NCBI RefSeq assembly: GCF_050624435.1
Contig: NC_134539.1
Location: 122,185,525-122,249,524 of the forward strand
Direction: 5' to 3'
DNA from: Tenrec ecaudatus
Lineage: Eukaryota > Chordata > Mammalia > Afrosoricida > Tenrecidae
DNA length: 64,000 nucleotides
Under the pieces are notes generated by a model. The model searched no databases. It had not been told where the DNA came from and saw only the letters and a program-made list of their open reading frames with translations. Both the position numbers and the translations under genes were made by a program. Numbering within the stretch: position 1 is the first letter of the stretch; each line of letters begins with the position of its first letter. Shown here one piece after another: positions 1 to 9,910 of this stretch.

Positions 1-133
1 CAAGGACTCAAGTAGAAAGAAAATGTTTTGAGAATGATGATGGCAACAAATGTACAAATGTACCTGACACGATGGATGTATGGATTGTGATAAGAGTTGT
101 ACAAGCCCCCATTAAAATGATTTTTTTAAAAAG
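1..133 (+). mobile_element. L1 3' end (tail), cut by window edge
   Basis: This is the extreme 3' end of an afrotherian L1. The diagnostic run is GATTGTGATAAGAGTTGTAC, then a variant polyadenylation signal (CATTAAAATG where other copies have CAATAAAATG), then A/T-rich tail. At least ten other copies of this tail lie in the window, some with clear target-site duplications. It sits in an INTS2 intron, and its upstream part is outside the window. Confidence 0.8.
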
Positions 134-479
134 TTTTAAAATCATTAAAATGTGAGCTTTGTGGAAAAGTAAAATTAAAAGATAATGGAAACTTTTAGAC
201 ACCCTCTAATTTATGTTAGATTCATATTTAATGGGTTTATAATTGCTATTCTTAAATATTTCAAAATTTTCATTTTAATATCTAATATAATAATGATTAA
301 TAAACAAAGGCCACAAAAACAAAAGTTCTTTGGTACGCTGAGTGACTTAGTAGGTAAAGAATTCGTGCAGGCATGAAGTTTGAGAACCACAGGTCTAATA
401 CCGTCATCCTGAAAGTTCTTCTTCCTCTTAAAGTGCCCCTTAGCCTAGACAACTGCTCAAATACAAATCCATCGCTCAC

Positions 480-653
480 CTGCTGCCCATTCCGGATAAA
501 AGTTCCAAACCATGTGCGCACTTTGGCATTTGTTCCAAGAAGCAAGCCACTAACGAAACACACCAAGTCACTCACTCCATCTTCACCCCCTTCGTTTTTA
601 GTATGATCCAATGTCAAAGCCACTCCAAGGCCAGGTAAATGGCATTCTTCCAC
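480..653 (-). CDS. INTS2: INTS2 coding exon (sixth in window)
   Basis: The exon spans 174 bases, 58 codons, and begins and ends in phase 0. It encodes VEECHLPGLGVALTLDHTKN through VRTWFGTFIRNGQQ. The acceptor is TTAG before GTGGAAG and the donor is CAG followed by GTGAGC. Against the human protein as I recall it, the segment is nearly identical, with GGED where human has ACED. The next exon is outside the window. Confidence 0.96.
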
Positions 654-1117
654 CTAACATGCAAACAAGAAAAAGAAACTGAGTGAATTCCTAAGTCCAA
701 AATGCCTGAGAATCTAAGGCAGCTGAAGTTTACAGTACAGTATTTCACAAAACATAAAAATCCAGAGAAGAAATTAACACAATCCAGTACAGGCACACCC
801 AGCGTCATGAGCAAGCACCGTTCTGAAGGGTGTCTCTAATGTGAATCGGTCGGTAAGTGGAACAGGTGCACACTCTTCTTACTTTAGTGCCAGAAAAGCT
901 TCTGAGTCTTTCCAGTGATCTAAGCGCCCCCAGTGCTGCAAGTGAAGGTGCCTGTGACCGAGAACGTGCTGCCAGTCAGGGGTGGCTCAGCCCCTCAGGC
1001 AAAGGGGAAAGTACACAGATACTGCCTGTGGATCACTGCATTCCCAACCCTTTCCAGACTCTCCAGCCTTGTCTGTAAAAAGTTACTCATCTTAATCCAG
1101 TAGCATTACTCTCTTAC

Positions 1118-1248
1118 CACCATGCCTCGAACTTTAAGAGCCTGAGAGGGATTCATTCTGCATAAGAAGCGTAGGGCGTCTGTCCTCCGCCTTCCTCCGT
1201 GGCTCTCTTCATCTTGTCGCTCTCCATTCTTTATAAGGCCTCTACAAA
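1118..1248 (-). CDS. INTS2: INTS2 coding exon (fifth in window)
   Basis: The exon spans 131 bases: two bases completing a valine codon, then 43 codons, ending in phase 0. It encodes VCRGLIKNGERQDEESHGG and RRRTDALRFLCRMNPSQALK, then VRGMV. The acceptor is TTCAG and the donor GTAAGAG. The ORF is interrupted on both sides, so only splicing explains the conserved peptide. Confidence 0.95.
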
Positions 1249-1617
1249 CTGAACATTGAGGAACCCCTATTACTTCAAGCTCTGTACACTAGAAATGAGT
1301 CATTCCTTAGAAAAATGAAAAAAAGTCTCAAATTGGGGTGCCGATTGCACAACCCTTCTTACTATAGCTGAACTAGTGACTGTACAGTTTGTGAATTATA
1401 TGCCAATAAACATACTAATTAAAACCTATGATTTTAGCTTTGAGAATCATTTATGTAAATCACACACGATAGAATATCAGCGAACTTGACAAAATATCAT
1501 TAAAAACTGGTCAAAAGCAAAGCACAGACTCATTGCTATCTATTTGATTTCAACTCACAGTGACCTGTTTCTGAAGTGTACATTTTTTGCAACTGTAAAT
1601 TTTTAAAGGAAAAGACA

Positions 1618-1885
1618 ACCTCATCTTTCTCCTGCAGAGCAAGTGGTCGGTTTGAACTGCCGCCCCGAGAAGAGCAGCACAATGCTTAACCCGCTGTGCC
1701 ACCAGTGCTCCACTCCCCAATACAAAACCAAGCCGACAGCCATCGAGTCGATTCTGACACAGAGCGACTCTATGTTGGGTTTCCTATAAAACCTCATCTT
1801 CTCTCCTGCAAAGCAGCTGGCGGTTTTCAATCACTGACCGTTCAGTCAGCACTCCAATGCTATCTGACCGTGCCAACAGACATCT
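1618..1885 (-). mobile_element. Two adjacent AfroSINEs, antisense
   Basis: This is a tRNA-derived SINE of the afrotherian AfroSINE type. In sense orientation it reads GAGC-CTGGTGGCACAG (tRNA-like A box), GGTTCAAAC (B box), GGAGAAAGATGAGG, and a tail with TATAGGGTC, ATCGACTCGATGGC and a GTTTG ending. One partial copy (about 1618-1711) is followed directly by a second, fuller copy (about 1712-1885), so they are tandem or one inserted at the edge of the other. Confidence 0.85.
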
Positions 1886-2539
1886 AAAGTGCACATGGAC
1901 CGATGCAGTAGGTCAATACTTATAGTCTCCAAAAATCAGAAAGAGTAGAAAAGGAAAAAAAGAAATAAAAGGTGAACTTTTTCAAACTGAATGCGATCTG
2001 CAAGTCCAAGGATCTAAAGAATTCAGTCTCAAACAAGTTAAATACGAAGAAAATCAGACCATCGCATCATAATCAAATTTCCACAAACCAGTGACAGAAA
2101 ATCTCAAAAGCAGTCAGTGTGGAAAAAAAAAAAGCAGCAGTCGGGGTGGAAGGGAGAAAGAGAAACAAGGTTTAAAACTCACTCACATCATAGAGTAACA
2201 TCTTTAAACAGCTCAAAGCCAAGGTCAAATTAAAAATGGAAAAGTTAAAAGCAGGAAACAGTAAATGCTAGTGAGAATTCGCTGGGAGGAAATGTCCACT
2301 GCAGCGTATTTACAATGGCCAAAAGGTAAAAGCAACCTGAATGCCTACCAATGGATACAGTAGTACACGAGAGGATACCCCCAAAAAAACAGAATTTCTT
2401 TTTTTTTTCCCGGAATTTTTTACAAAACAACCTTATCACCTTCAAATTACTCTCCATTGCACTTAATTCATTTGTCAAATCTGTAATTTCATTTTTGCAA
2501 ACATTTTTCAAACTCATCTGTTTGGATGTCTGACAGCAC

Positions 2540-2985
2540 CTCCCTTTTCTTCTTCACCCCTTCTATGTCCTCAAATCACTGTCCTTTCATGTCCTTCTGC
2601 ATTCGTGAGAACAAAAAGCAGCCGCACAAAGCGAGATCACGTGAGTAAAGTGCCTGGGGCAAGAGAGGCATGCGGTTTTTTGCCAAAAACCGCCTCGCTG
2701 AGATGGCTGCATGAGTAGTGCATTGCCATGGTGGCCACAATCAGGCCTTTTGGTTGCACACTTTTATGCAATCGTTTCAGAACCTCTAAATAGAAAGCTT
2801 GATTAACAGTCTGACCTGGTGGAATGAACTCCAAATGCACTACAGTCGACAATTTCATCCGTCTGGGAAGTAGCCGGATGTCCAAAACGAGGTTTGTCAT
2901 CAACAACATTTCACCATTTTTGAAACAAGAAAAGCACTCTCGCACACTTGAGTTTTCCCATAGCACTGTCCTTCTAAGCTGTGTT
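2540..2985 (-). mobile_element. mariner transposase fossil
   Basis: The minus strand encodes a decayed mariner transposase core, with HLEFIPPGQTVNQAFYLEV followed by LKRLHKSV, typical of the catalytic domain between the first two aspartates. Downstream the frame degenerates where HHDNAPAH would be expected (the window reads ATMAMHYS) and stops follow. It is therefore an inactive relic in an INTS2 intron. Ends and terminal inverted repeats were not resolved. Confidence 0.75.
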
Positions 2986-3324
2986 CAAATATCACAACAG
3001 TTTCTGCAGCATTCTACCCCCCCCCAACCCCGAACAGGAAACAAAATTTCACAGCTGCATGCTGTTCTCTTAAACCAACCATCACAGAAAACTAGGTTTG
3101 TGCAAAACTGCTTTAACAAAAATATTCGCTGTGACCAGAGAAAACCTTCCCAGGCAATGCCACTGGGCGTACTAACTCAAAGTGAGGTGCTCAATCCTCA
3201 CCTAGCGGGAAAAATGCATACTACAAAAGCTCCACTCTGCCCAGCGCAATTCTGGGTTCTTTTGGGTACCCCTCAAACATACCAAGCTGATCTCTTCCAT
3301 ATCGCATTTTAAAGTTCTACTTAC

Positions 3325-3438
3325 CTTCATTGAAACTATCAGGTACATTGGCTACCAAGAGACACAAAAACCAGGCTCCATTTCTAACATGTAGCAAGGC
3401 TTCAGCTACATCAACTATAGGAAGTAAGGAAGGAAGCT
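3325..3438 (-). CDS. INTS2: INTS2 coding exon (fourth in window)
   Basis: The exon spans 114 bases. It completes a glutamate codon started in the previous exon and ends one base into a valine codon. It encodes ELPSLLPIVDVAEALLHVRN then GAWFLCLLVANVPDSFNE. The acceptor is CTTACAG and the donor GTAAGT. The peptide is as expected for vertebrate INTS2, leucine-rich and helical. Confidence 0.96.
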
Positions 3439-4069
3439 CTGTAAGAAAACGACGTAAAAAAAGAAAAAGAAAACAAAGTCAATGTTACTAGTAAGGAAAT
3501 GTATTTCATTAAACATCCTTTGGCATTTCACATTTATCATCCTAAATCTTTTTTTTTTGGTTAGTCTGAAGCTGAGCTGTCCAGTAAGATAACCATGGGT
3601 AACTGCTAGCAATTCAAATATAATTTAAATAAAATGTAAAATAGTTCAGTTCCTCAGTTACACTATCCATATTTCAAGTACTCCACAGCCACATGTGGCT
3701 CGGGACTACTGCTCTGAACAGTGCAATAAAGAGCATTTTCATCATTGCAAACTGATCTAAATGAGGAATTTTCATGAAAATTTTTGCATGATTTTTTTAA
3801 ATCTGAAAAATAAGAATAAGTGGAAATAAGAATATTATTATCAACACTAATCCCATTTGGCAAAGTTAATATTTGCAGTAAGTTTAATCTCCCCATGAAT
3901 TGTTTTAATTTTGATTTTTAATAGAACTTAAATTATATTCTAGTCACCCATTCGCCCTTTGCTTTTGTAATCTAATAAATTGAGCACTTTCCAAATAATC
4001 CAATTTCTTCAAAAACACCATTTCAATGGCTGTATGTCATACAATGGAAACGATGTAATTTCCATCAAT

Positions 4070-4245
4070 ATCCACAGCTGTCAAATCGACTCAGACACAT
4101 AGTGACCCACAAGAAGAGCAGATCTGCAGCATGGGGTTTCCAAGGAGGTCGACTGCTCTATCTTTCTCCCAAGGAGTGCCTCATGGGTTTGAACCACTAA
4201 CCTCTCAGTGAACAATTTAGCACATTAATCATTGCACTGAGTTCC
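4070..4245 (-). mobile_element. AfroSINE, antisense
   Basis: Sequence complementary to the SINE body: ATCGACTCAGACACATAGTG (antisense tail), TCTTTCTCCCAAGGAG and GGGTTTGAACCACTAACCTC (antisense B box). It is diverged and lies in an INTS2 intron. Confidence 0.8.
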
Positions 4246-4304
4246 ATATTTACTCCCTTGCTGTCCTCTGATTAATCTTTTTTTGGTATCATTTTTATTT
4301 TAAA

Positions 4305-4590
4305 TTTTTTTAAATCATTTTATTGGGGGCTCGTACAACTCTTATCACAATCCATACATACATTCGTTGTCTCAAGAACATTTGTACATATGTTGCCATC
4401 TTCATTTTCAAAGCATTTTCTTTCTAGAGACCTTGGTATCAGTTCCTCATATTTTTCCCCTCCTTCCCCTTTATTTAAGCATTTTTTTAATAAATCTTTT
4501 TATTGGGGCTCATACAACTCTTGTCACCATCCATACATACATCAATTGAGTAAAGCACCCTTATACATTTGTTGCCTTAAGGTACATTTT
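4305..4590 (-). mobile_element. Two L1 3' tails, antisense
   Basis: Two L1 3' ends lie next to each other, both read on the minus strand. The first (about 4305-4470) is the long type with CAATAAAATGATTT. The second (about 4485-4590) reads CAATAAAAAGATT. The A-rich linker differs from the linker shared by the dimers at 5.7 and 14.4 kb, so this looks like two independent insertions. Confidence 0.75.
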
Positions 4591-4689
4591 TATTAATCAC
4601 CCCTATAACATAATAGTCCAGATTAAGAACTTTTACATGTCATTTAGGAAGAAATTACATCTGGAATTCATGAGAGCTCAGTACTGTAC

Positions 4690-4792
4690 CTGCTTGTAAA
4701 ATGCAAAGAACATCTGCAGCTTCCTCCAAATAGACTGGACTCTCAAAGAGCTCAGAAGACTTTAAAAAAAATTCCCCATTGGATTCAGATAC
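4690..4792 (-). CDS. INTS2: INTS2 coding exon (third in window)
   Basis: The exon spans 103 bases, starting in phase 0 and ending after one base of a glutamate codon. It encodes VSESNGEFFLKSSELFESPV and YLEEAADVLCILQA. Human has EFFFKSS at the position that reads EFFLKSS here. The acceptor is TTTCAG and the donor GTACAG. Confidence 0.95.
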
Positions 4793-5547
4793 CTGAAAGA
4801 AAAGAAAAAGGAAAATAATGAACTTACTAATTTCACCTTACTTTTAATTAAATCCCTTAATTTTAAAACATGATGTACTTAACTCACAGACCATGTTTCT
4901 TTTCATGTTATTCATACGTAACCATTAAACTGTAACAGAAGATGCACTAATTGATCAACTTAACCTAAATTGACCCACAGTTAGCAGTCACATAATTATT
5001 TAGACATGGCAGTACTAATCTCCAGAAGTGATTTCTACTAAATATTAGGGAGCATCTGGAATTAAAGATTAAGTCAAACAAATCAACTAGGAATGCTACT
5101 TACATCAACTGGAACTCCAAGAAAGTTCCTCCCCACCAAAACTACAGTAAATTTAAAGCAGCATGTGAAATATAAATTCAAATACAATTGCAAATGAAAT
5201 GTATAAACAAACAAAAAAAGATCATCCAAAGAACCTCCTTTTTTGAAAATGTCTTAATAGTGGCTTCCTCACCACAAAAGGAAAAACTGGAACGGAACAT
5301 TCACAGGAAGAAAGCTCACTGCTATTATTTGTTAAGTGGTGAAAATGCAACAGTATGGAAGCAAACAGAAGGAAGTAATTGTTAATACGTGGAAGTTTTA
5401 CAAGATTTATCGTGTATTTTTCAAAACTCAAAATGACTTAAATTTTCACTGAAAACATTTTTTCCCACAATTTATAAAAACTGAAATCTATTAGAAATTA
5501 ACTAATCCCAAACTTCTAGTTGTAAATAAAGAATGACTCAGAGATTC

Positions 5548-6084
5548 CAAGAGCCTTGGGGTAACATAGCAGTTACACATTAGGCTGCTCACCCAAAAGT
5601 CAGCAGTTCTAAGTCACCAGCCATTCTGTGAGAGAAAGCTGAGGTTTTCTACTCCAATAAAAATGAAGGTCTCTAAGTGGAGAGCAAATGCCTTGAGAAT
5701 GAATGGGGCAGGGAATGTATGGATGTGCTTTATACAATTGATGTATGTATATGTATGGATGGTGATAAGAGTTGTATGAGTCCCTAATAAAATGTAAAAA
5801 AAGAAAAGAGGAGAAAAAAATGATTAGGGCAAAGACTGTACAGATGTGTTTTATACAATTGATGTATGTACATGTATGAACTGTGATAAGAATTGTATGG
5901 GCCCCTAATAAATTGTTAAAATTAAAAAAAAATAAAATAAAATCAATGACAACATTAAAAAAATTTTAAAAAAATTTTTAATGAAGGTCTCCGGAACCCA
6001 CAGGGGCAGCTCTATCCTGTCAAATAAGGTCAGTATGAATTGGAATCAATTCGATGGCAATGAATTTGGGGTTGTTTTTTTTTG
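5548..6084 (+). mobile_element. AfroSINE split by an inserted element
   Basis: The SINE head and middle occupy 5548-5673 and the SINE tail resumes at about 5980 (CTCCGGAACCCACAGGGGCA, ending GGCAATGAATTTGG). Between them lies the L1-tail dimer described in the next entry. The duplicated bases AATGAAGGTCTC at both junctions are the target-site duplication. Confidence 0.85.
5674..5979 (+). mobile_element. Dimeric L1-tail retroposon, copy 1
   Basis: Two L1 3' ends stand head to tail inside one target-site duplication (AATGAAGGTCTC at about 5662-5673 and 5980-5991). The left unit ends CCTAATAAAATGT, then an A-rich linker containing AAAGAAAAGAGGAGAAA, then the right unit, which begins TGATTAGGGCAAAGA and ends with the diagnostic GATAAGAATTGTAT and CCTAATAAATTGTT. 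The same linker and the same diagnostic bases recur at 14.3-14.6 kb, so the dimer appears to have moved as one unit. Confidence 0.8.
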
Positions 6085-6816
6085 TTTTCTGAACCTCCAG
6101 GCCTAATCTCAGATAAGTTATCTTTCTATGAAGATCCAGTTTATTTATGTGATAGACCCTTGAAATTAACAAATTTAACATTCAGAGTTTCAATTAACCA
6201 TAATTACCCAAAGGTCTACAACTTAATAAGTAACTTTGCTGAGAAGAAAAGTAGAAGCTCCTTTGTGAGTGTACCGGAGCAATTTCAATGACAAATGAGT
6301 GAAGTTAGCTAATCTTCCTTCACTGACCTCACTCAACTATGAAACTCTCTACCTAATTGCATGTGACCTACAGCGTTCTCTGGGTCTAACGGAATCCCAC
6401 ATTTCCGTTACACTCTCTACATTTTATGAGCGAGATTATATCTTATACAGGTATGATCAAACTATAGTGCATACAAGTTTTGAAATATTGTTTTAGGTTT
6501 TTTGTTTTAAGCTTTCTTTTTTAAAATATATTGTTTTTTTAAAAGAAATATACAGCTTTAAATATCAAGAAAACGTGTAGGTCCCAGAGAGTGGATCTTT
6601 GCAAATGTTTTTCAGAAAACTCATTTGTAATAAATTATCTAATTTGATATTCTATATAGACAAATAGCTTCTCAAAATCCCTATAATAAAATAAATAAAT
6701 AAACAAACAAGCAAATGAATGAAGTCCCTATAATGAACATAAACAAGAAAAGCCAATAACTAGAGAAAGCAAGCTTTTAAATGCAGGCATGTAATATCTT
6801 TTCAGTCTCTTGACAG

Positions 6817-7278
6817 TGTGATAGGTAGGTGTATTGAGCCAACTTGGCCAATTGGAACACGTGGGATTAATAAGGTCACAGTTTGATTGAGGGCAAAGAG
6901 ATAAATGGCTTGGCAAGCCCCGCCTCTCTCTCTTTCTTGCTCGCTGGTGATTGAACCAGCTTGTGACTGCTAGTTCTCTGCCTCAACTTCTGAGCTACAC
7001 CATCTGTTGGACTGCCAATCCAGGGATCATGTTGCTAGAGCTTGGGACAGTCGGATCTTGTGGCCTTGCTCTTGGTGACCTACCTGCTGTTTGCTGCCTG
7101 CATTGCCCTACAGAAGACTCAGCTGTCTGCTTCCTTGACCTTGAAGGACATCTAATATGTTAACTGTTCCACAGAAGTGAGTTGGACAGAGCCCTCGTTC
7201 TTTAGTGCAGTATATGTGCGTATGTGCGTGTGTGTGTGTGTCCTGGTTTTGTTTCTCTAGAGAACCCTGTCTAACACA
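6817..7278 (+). mobile_element. Solo LTR (ERV-like), 462 bp
   Basis: The element starts TGTGATAGG and ends CTAACACA, giving the TG...CA termini of an LTR. It is flanked by the 5-base direct repeat GACAG (6812-6816 and 7279-7283). It carries a TG-rich tract near 7210-7240 and TGTTTCTCTAG close to the 3' end. A related element with the same termini is at 56379-56875. Five-base duplications fit class III (ERVL-type) retroviruses among others. No internal viral region is present, and the strand is arbitrary. Confidence 0.65.
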
Positions 7279-7386
7279 GACAGGAAAACACTGACATATC
7301 AAACAGACGAGGATGCAACCTGCCTGTCTTCTTGCCATCTATTCAGTAATTACACATATTATGACCCATGATTAAAAGAAATGCAC

Positions 7387-7525
7387 CTTGTTCATAATTG
7401 CCAACAATTCACTAAGCACAAGACGTAACCGACGAGGTGAGTCACTGTGTTCAAACTCTAATGTCAATCCATGCTGGAGCTGTGAGACCAGAATGCTCTC
7501 ACCACCACCTCCTCCAAGTTTATGC
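7387..7525 (-). CDS. INTS2: INTS2 coding exon (second coding)
   Basis: The exon spans 139 bases, starting with the last base of an arginine codon and ending in phase 0. It encodes HKLGGGGESILVSQLQHGLT, then LEFEHSDSPRRLRLVLSELL and AIMNK. The acceptor is ACTAG and the donor GTGCAT. The human protein reads GGGSGES where this exon encodes GGGGES. Confidence 0.95.
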
Positions 7526-7724
7526 CTAGTAAAATACGAAAAAATTATATGTTAAACAAATGAGAGCCCTAGTATGAAAATCCGTGTAAAAATTACCTTT
7601 TATTGAAATGTTACAAAAGAAAATATGAATTCTAAATGTTCTCTATTACTCTGGAACATGTTTTAGTTTACCTTGGTATTCACAGCCTCCATAAAGCCTC
7701 CATCACGACTGACAGCTAATATCC

Positions 7725-7800
7725 ACTGTCATTATCACAGGGGCCATTCTACCCTGTCCTAGGGTCTCTATGAGTCAGCATCGACTTGACAGTGCGTGTG
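7725..7800 (+). mobile_element. AfroSINE 3' fragment
   Basis: The SINE tail reads GGGGCCATTCTACCCTGTCC, then ATGAGTCAGCATCGACTTGA. The tRNA-derived head is missing or too diverged to see. Confidence 0.7.
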
Positions 7801-8099
7801 TCCGCTTAACAAGTCTCTCCAGTAAATCATTCAATTCCAGGAGACATTATCCTGTCCTTTTCATATTGCATCTGGTCTAATCAAATATGTCCAAATACAA
7901 ATAGTATGCATGCCAAATTGCCACTTTATGAGCTTCAAACCACCCCAGAATTTTAGTTCTCCAAAATTTAGATTCTCAATCTTCTCTTTTTCCATAGAAG
8001 TGCAGCCAATAAAAGGCCCTAAGCGCTCTGAAAAATATTGGACTCATGATTCTTTGGTAAACGCATGAACATCCCAATGATTACGTTACATAACTTTAC

Positions 8100-8406
8100 C
8101 TAAGCTGCTGCTCCTTGCTGGCGTCCTGTTCTAAGGCATGGAAGTCCACAGACAGCAACGCAACAATGGAGTTGACAGCTTCTACTCCAGACAGAAGACG
8201 AAGGATAAGCTTCTTGTCCTGAGCCCAGCTTTGGCTCTGGTCAGCCGGAGCGCAGAGTGCCATCCGCACCAAGCAGGGCAGTAGGAGTCTTAATTCTGGA
8301 TCACTTAGAGATGCCAGACGGACAACATCCACCTTCTGCATAGCCTCAAAAGCAAAGGGACTGACAAACTGGAGGCTTGTACACTCAGTCATGATGACTG
8401 TGGATC
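8100..8406 (-). CDS. INTS2: INTS2 first recognised coding exon
   Basis: Minus-strand exon with acceptor TTAG before GATCCACAG and donor CTTAG followed by GTAAAG. From the ATG at 8392-8390 it encodes MTECTSLQFVSPFAFEAMQK, then VDVVRLASLSDPELRLLLPC, LVRMALCAPADQSQSWAQDK and KLILRLLSGVEAVNSIVALL, ending EQDASKEQQL. I recall the human protein starting eight residues earlier (MKDQQTVI). Here the preceding in-frame codons read STVI with no upstream ATG inside the exon, so translation may start at this methionine or in an upstream exon. The 97 complete codons plus two bases lead in phase into the next exon. Confidence 0.95.
8392..8392 (-). other. INTS2: Candidate INTS2 start codon
   Basis: The ATG (8392-8390) is the first methionine in the exon and opens MTECTSLQF. 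The context is ATCATGA. A stop-free stretch continues upstream to the splice acceptor, so an earlier start in the 5' exon is not excluded. Confidence 0.55.
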
Positions 8407-8576
8407 CTAATGGTAAAACACAAACAAAAGACAAGGTATTAACCCCAAGGACGAATGTCCCTCTTTTTCTAGATCCTGAGAAATGAAGTCCTTTATAAGC
8501 TCCCTAAATTGGCACTGCTCCTGGCACACAGCTAATGACAAGGATTGTCTGTCTCCCTCTTTCTATGGCAAAGTGG

Positions 8577-8690
8577 AAGATACAAGATTAAGAAACGGGT
8601 TCAAGGTATATTACTAGCTAAGTGGCCAAATCCAAGGCTGAATTCTCAACTACTAAATCCCACTCCCAAGTCTTTCTTCACTATGCTAGT
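8577..8690 (+). mobile_element. MIR SINE fragment
   Basis: The order of motifs resembles the central and 3' part of MIR: AAGATTAAGAAACGGGTTCA (AGGTTAAGTAACTTGCCCAA in the consensus), then CTAGCTAAGTGGC. It is old and diverged, in the INTS2 first intron. Confidence 0.5.
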
Positions 8691-8859
8691 CAATACGGTG
8701 GTATGTTAACACTTGATTATCTTATAAGACATGGATCGTTATTTTAAGAAATCATGCCTTTTGTCTACTTGGGATGCCCAGGGGGTTAAAAAAAGCATGT
8801 AAAGTTCTCTCCAGTTAAGAATGCCCATCTCCTTCGTTTCCCAGGCCTGGCCAACGTGA

Positions 8860-8936
8860 TATTTCAAAATGTTCATAGGAAAATTCAACTATCTTTCAAT
8901 TCCATTTTTCCACGAACTTCTTGAAAGCCCCTCAAA
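8860..8936 (-). repeat. mariner-type terminal fragment
   Basis: The run CCATTTTTCCACGAACTTCT matches, in reverse, the segment AGTTCTTGGAAAAATGGAAT near 55.48 kb and a similar run at 13.69 kb. These look like termini of one mariner family. No complete element was found here. Confidence 0.4.
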
Positions 8937-9159
8937 CGTACACAATTTGTGGGCTTCTCTCTCCCGCTCTCTGTAGGAGGAGGTACACATCACGGCCGGC
9001 GTTATAAAGAGTAACAAATTGAAGATCGGAGGCCCCAACACGATCGTGTGCCCTCTGCTACTGAGGCGGGGAGTTTTTGCTTGTTTAATCGTTAAGTGTA
9101 ATTGCAATTCGTTGTAAACTTGGAGAGAACGGCAAGTTCCACTTGGGCACTTCTGGCTT

Positions 9160-9910
9160 CAGTGCTCAAGAGAAAGGAAAAAAGGGAGGGACGAGGGGAA
9201 GGGGAAAAAGTGAGCCAGTAGCCTACACGCTCCCCTCTCAGAGCGGCGAACGAGACTCCTAAGCAGAGATGTGCTTTTGCTCGTAGTAAACGGGCGCGAG
9301 ATTTCAGCAGCGGAGCAGCCGGCAGACCTCGGGCACCACGAAGTCAGTCCCGAGAGCGGCGAAGTCACCCGGGTGGCAGGCGTCGGCTGGAGAACGCGCC
9401 GAGACCTGAGAAGCGGACGCTTCCTACCTTAAGATCTACCCGCGCCGCCACCACCCCCCCCTCCGAGCCCCCGCCCCACCTCCCCGTCCCAGAGGCGGGT
9501 CGCGGCCGAAATCCAGAGCGCCGTCCGAGGTTGGGCCTAGGCGATCCTCCGGATCCGCAATTCTAGTTGCACCTCGAGTAGACCGAGGCACCAGGAAGCC
9601 AGACGCAGGGAAAACCGGGTCGGTGGTGCGGTGGGGACAGGACGGGGACACTGCACGGGGCCACGGGAGGGAAGTGCTTCAGAAAGCGCCCAGCACCTTC
9701 ATTCATCCACGGCATCTGACTCCCGCCGGCCACCGTACTGGATTAAGAGCGGGGCGGGCAAAGCGAGGCAGCCTGGAGACGTCACCGCGAGCCCCGCGCC
9801 GCGCGTGCGCGGCCCCGCCCCTTCCGCCCCTTGGCCCCGCCCCGCCGAGCCTGGAGCCCGCGCCCGAGGGAGTGCCGCTCCGGCCACTTTTCGGAAGCCT
9901 AACCGCCCTA
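9160..9910 (-). promoter_or_regulatory. INTS2 CpG-island promoter
   Basis: This is a CpG-dense stretch in an otherwise AT-rich window. It contains an NRF1-like palindrome GCGCGTGCGC at about 9800-9809 and several GC boxes (CCCCGCCCC) at about 9815-9845. It lies immediately upstream of the INTS2 coding exons on the minus strand, so it is very probably that gene's promoter. No TATA box was seen. The motifs are visible; factor binding is inferred. Confidence 0.8.
9428..9560 (-). other. INTS2: Candidate INTS2 5' exon (untranslated)
   Basis: Within the CpG island the minus strand has a good splice donor: CTTAAG at 9428 followed by GTAGGA. This could end the first, mostly non-coding exon that splices to 8406. 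The upstream limit (transcription start) is not determined and is given only roughly. Other GT sites in the island are possible. Confidence 0.4.

Larger units (their letters stand above)
1..9428 (-). other. INTS2: INTS2 gene, 5' portion (overview)
   Basis: INTS2 is a large helical-repeat subunit of the Integrator complex, which associates with the RNA polymerase II C-terminal domain in the nucleus and processes snRNA 3' ends and attenuates nascent transcripts. Six coding exons on the minus strand (8406-8100, 7525-7387, 4792-4690, 3438-3325, 1248-1118, 653-480) join in frame with AG/GT borders and encode about 318 residues from the MTECTSLQF methionine. The recalled human protein is about 1,200 residues, so roughly the first quarter is here and the rest lies left of the window. 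Recognisable segments include CLVRMALCAPADQSQSWAQD, YLEEAADVLCILQ and VRTWFGTFIRNGQQ. The CpG island at 9.2-9.9 kb is the likely promoter. The identification is strong; the 5' non-coding exon and exact start codon are less certain. The first few hundred bases and the introns hold only repeats and unique sequence. Confidence 0.95.

Noticed and set aside
2824-3312. 162-residue plus-strand open frame
   Set aside because: It largely lies antisense to the mariner fossil and has no recognised domain.
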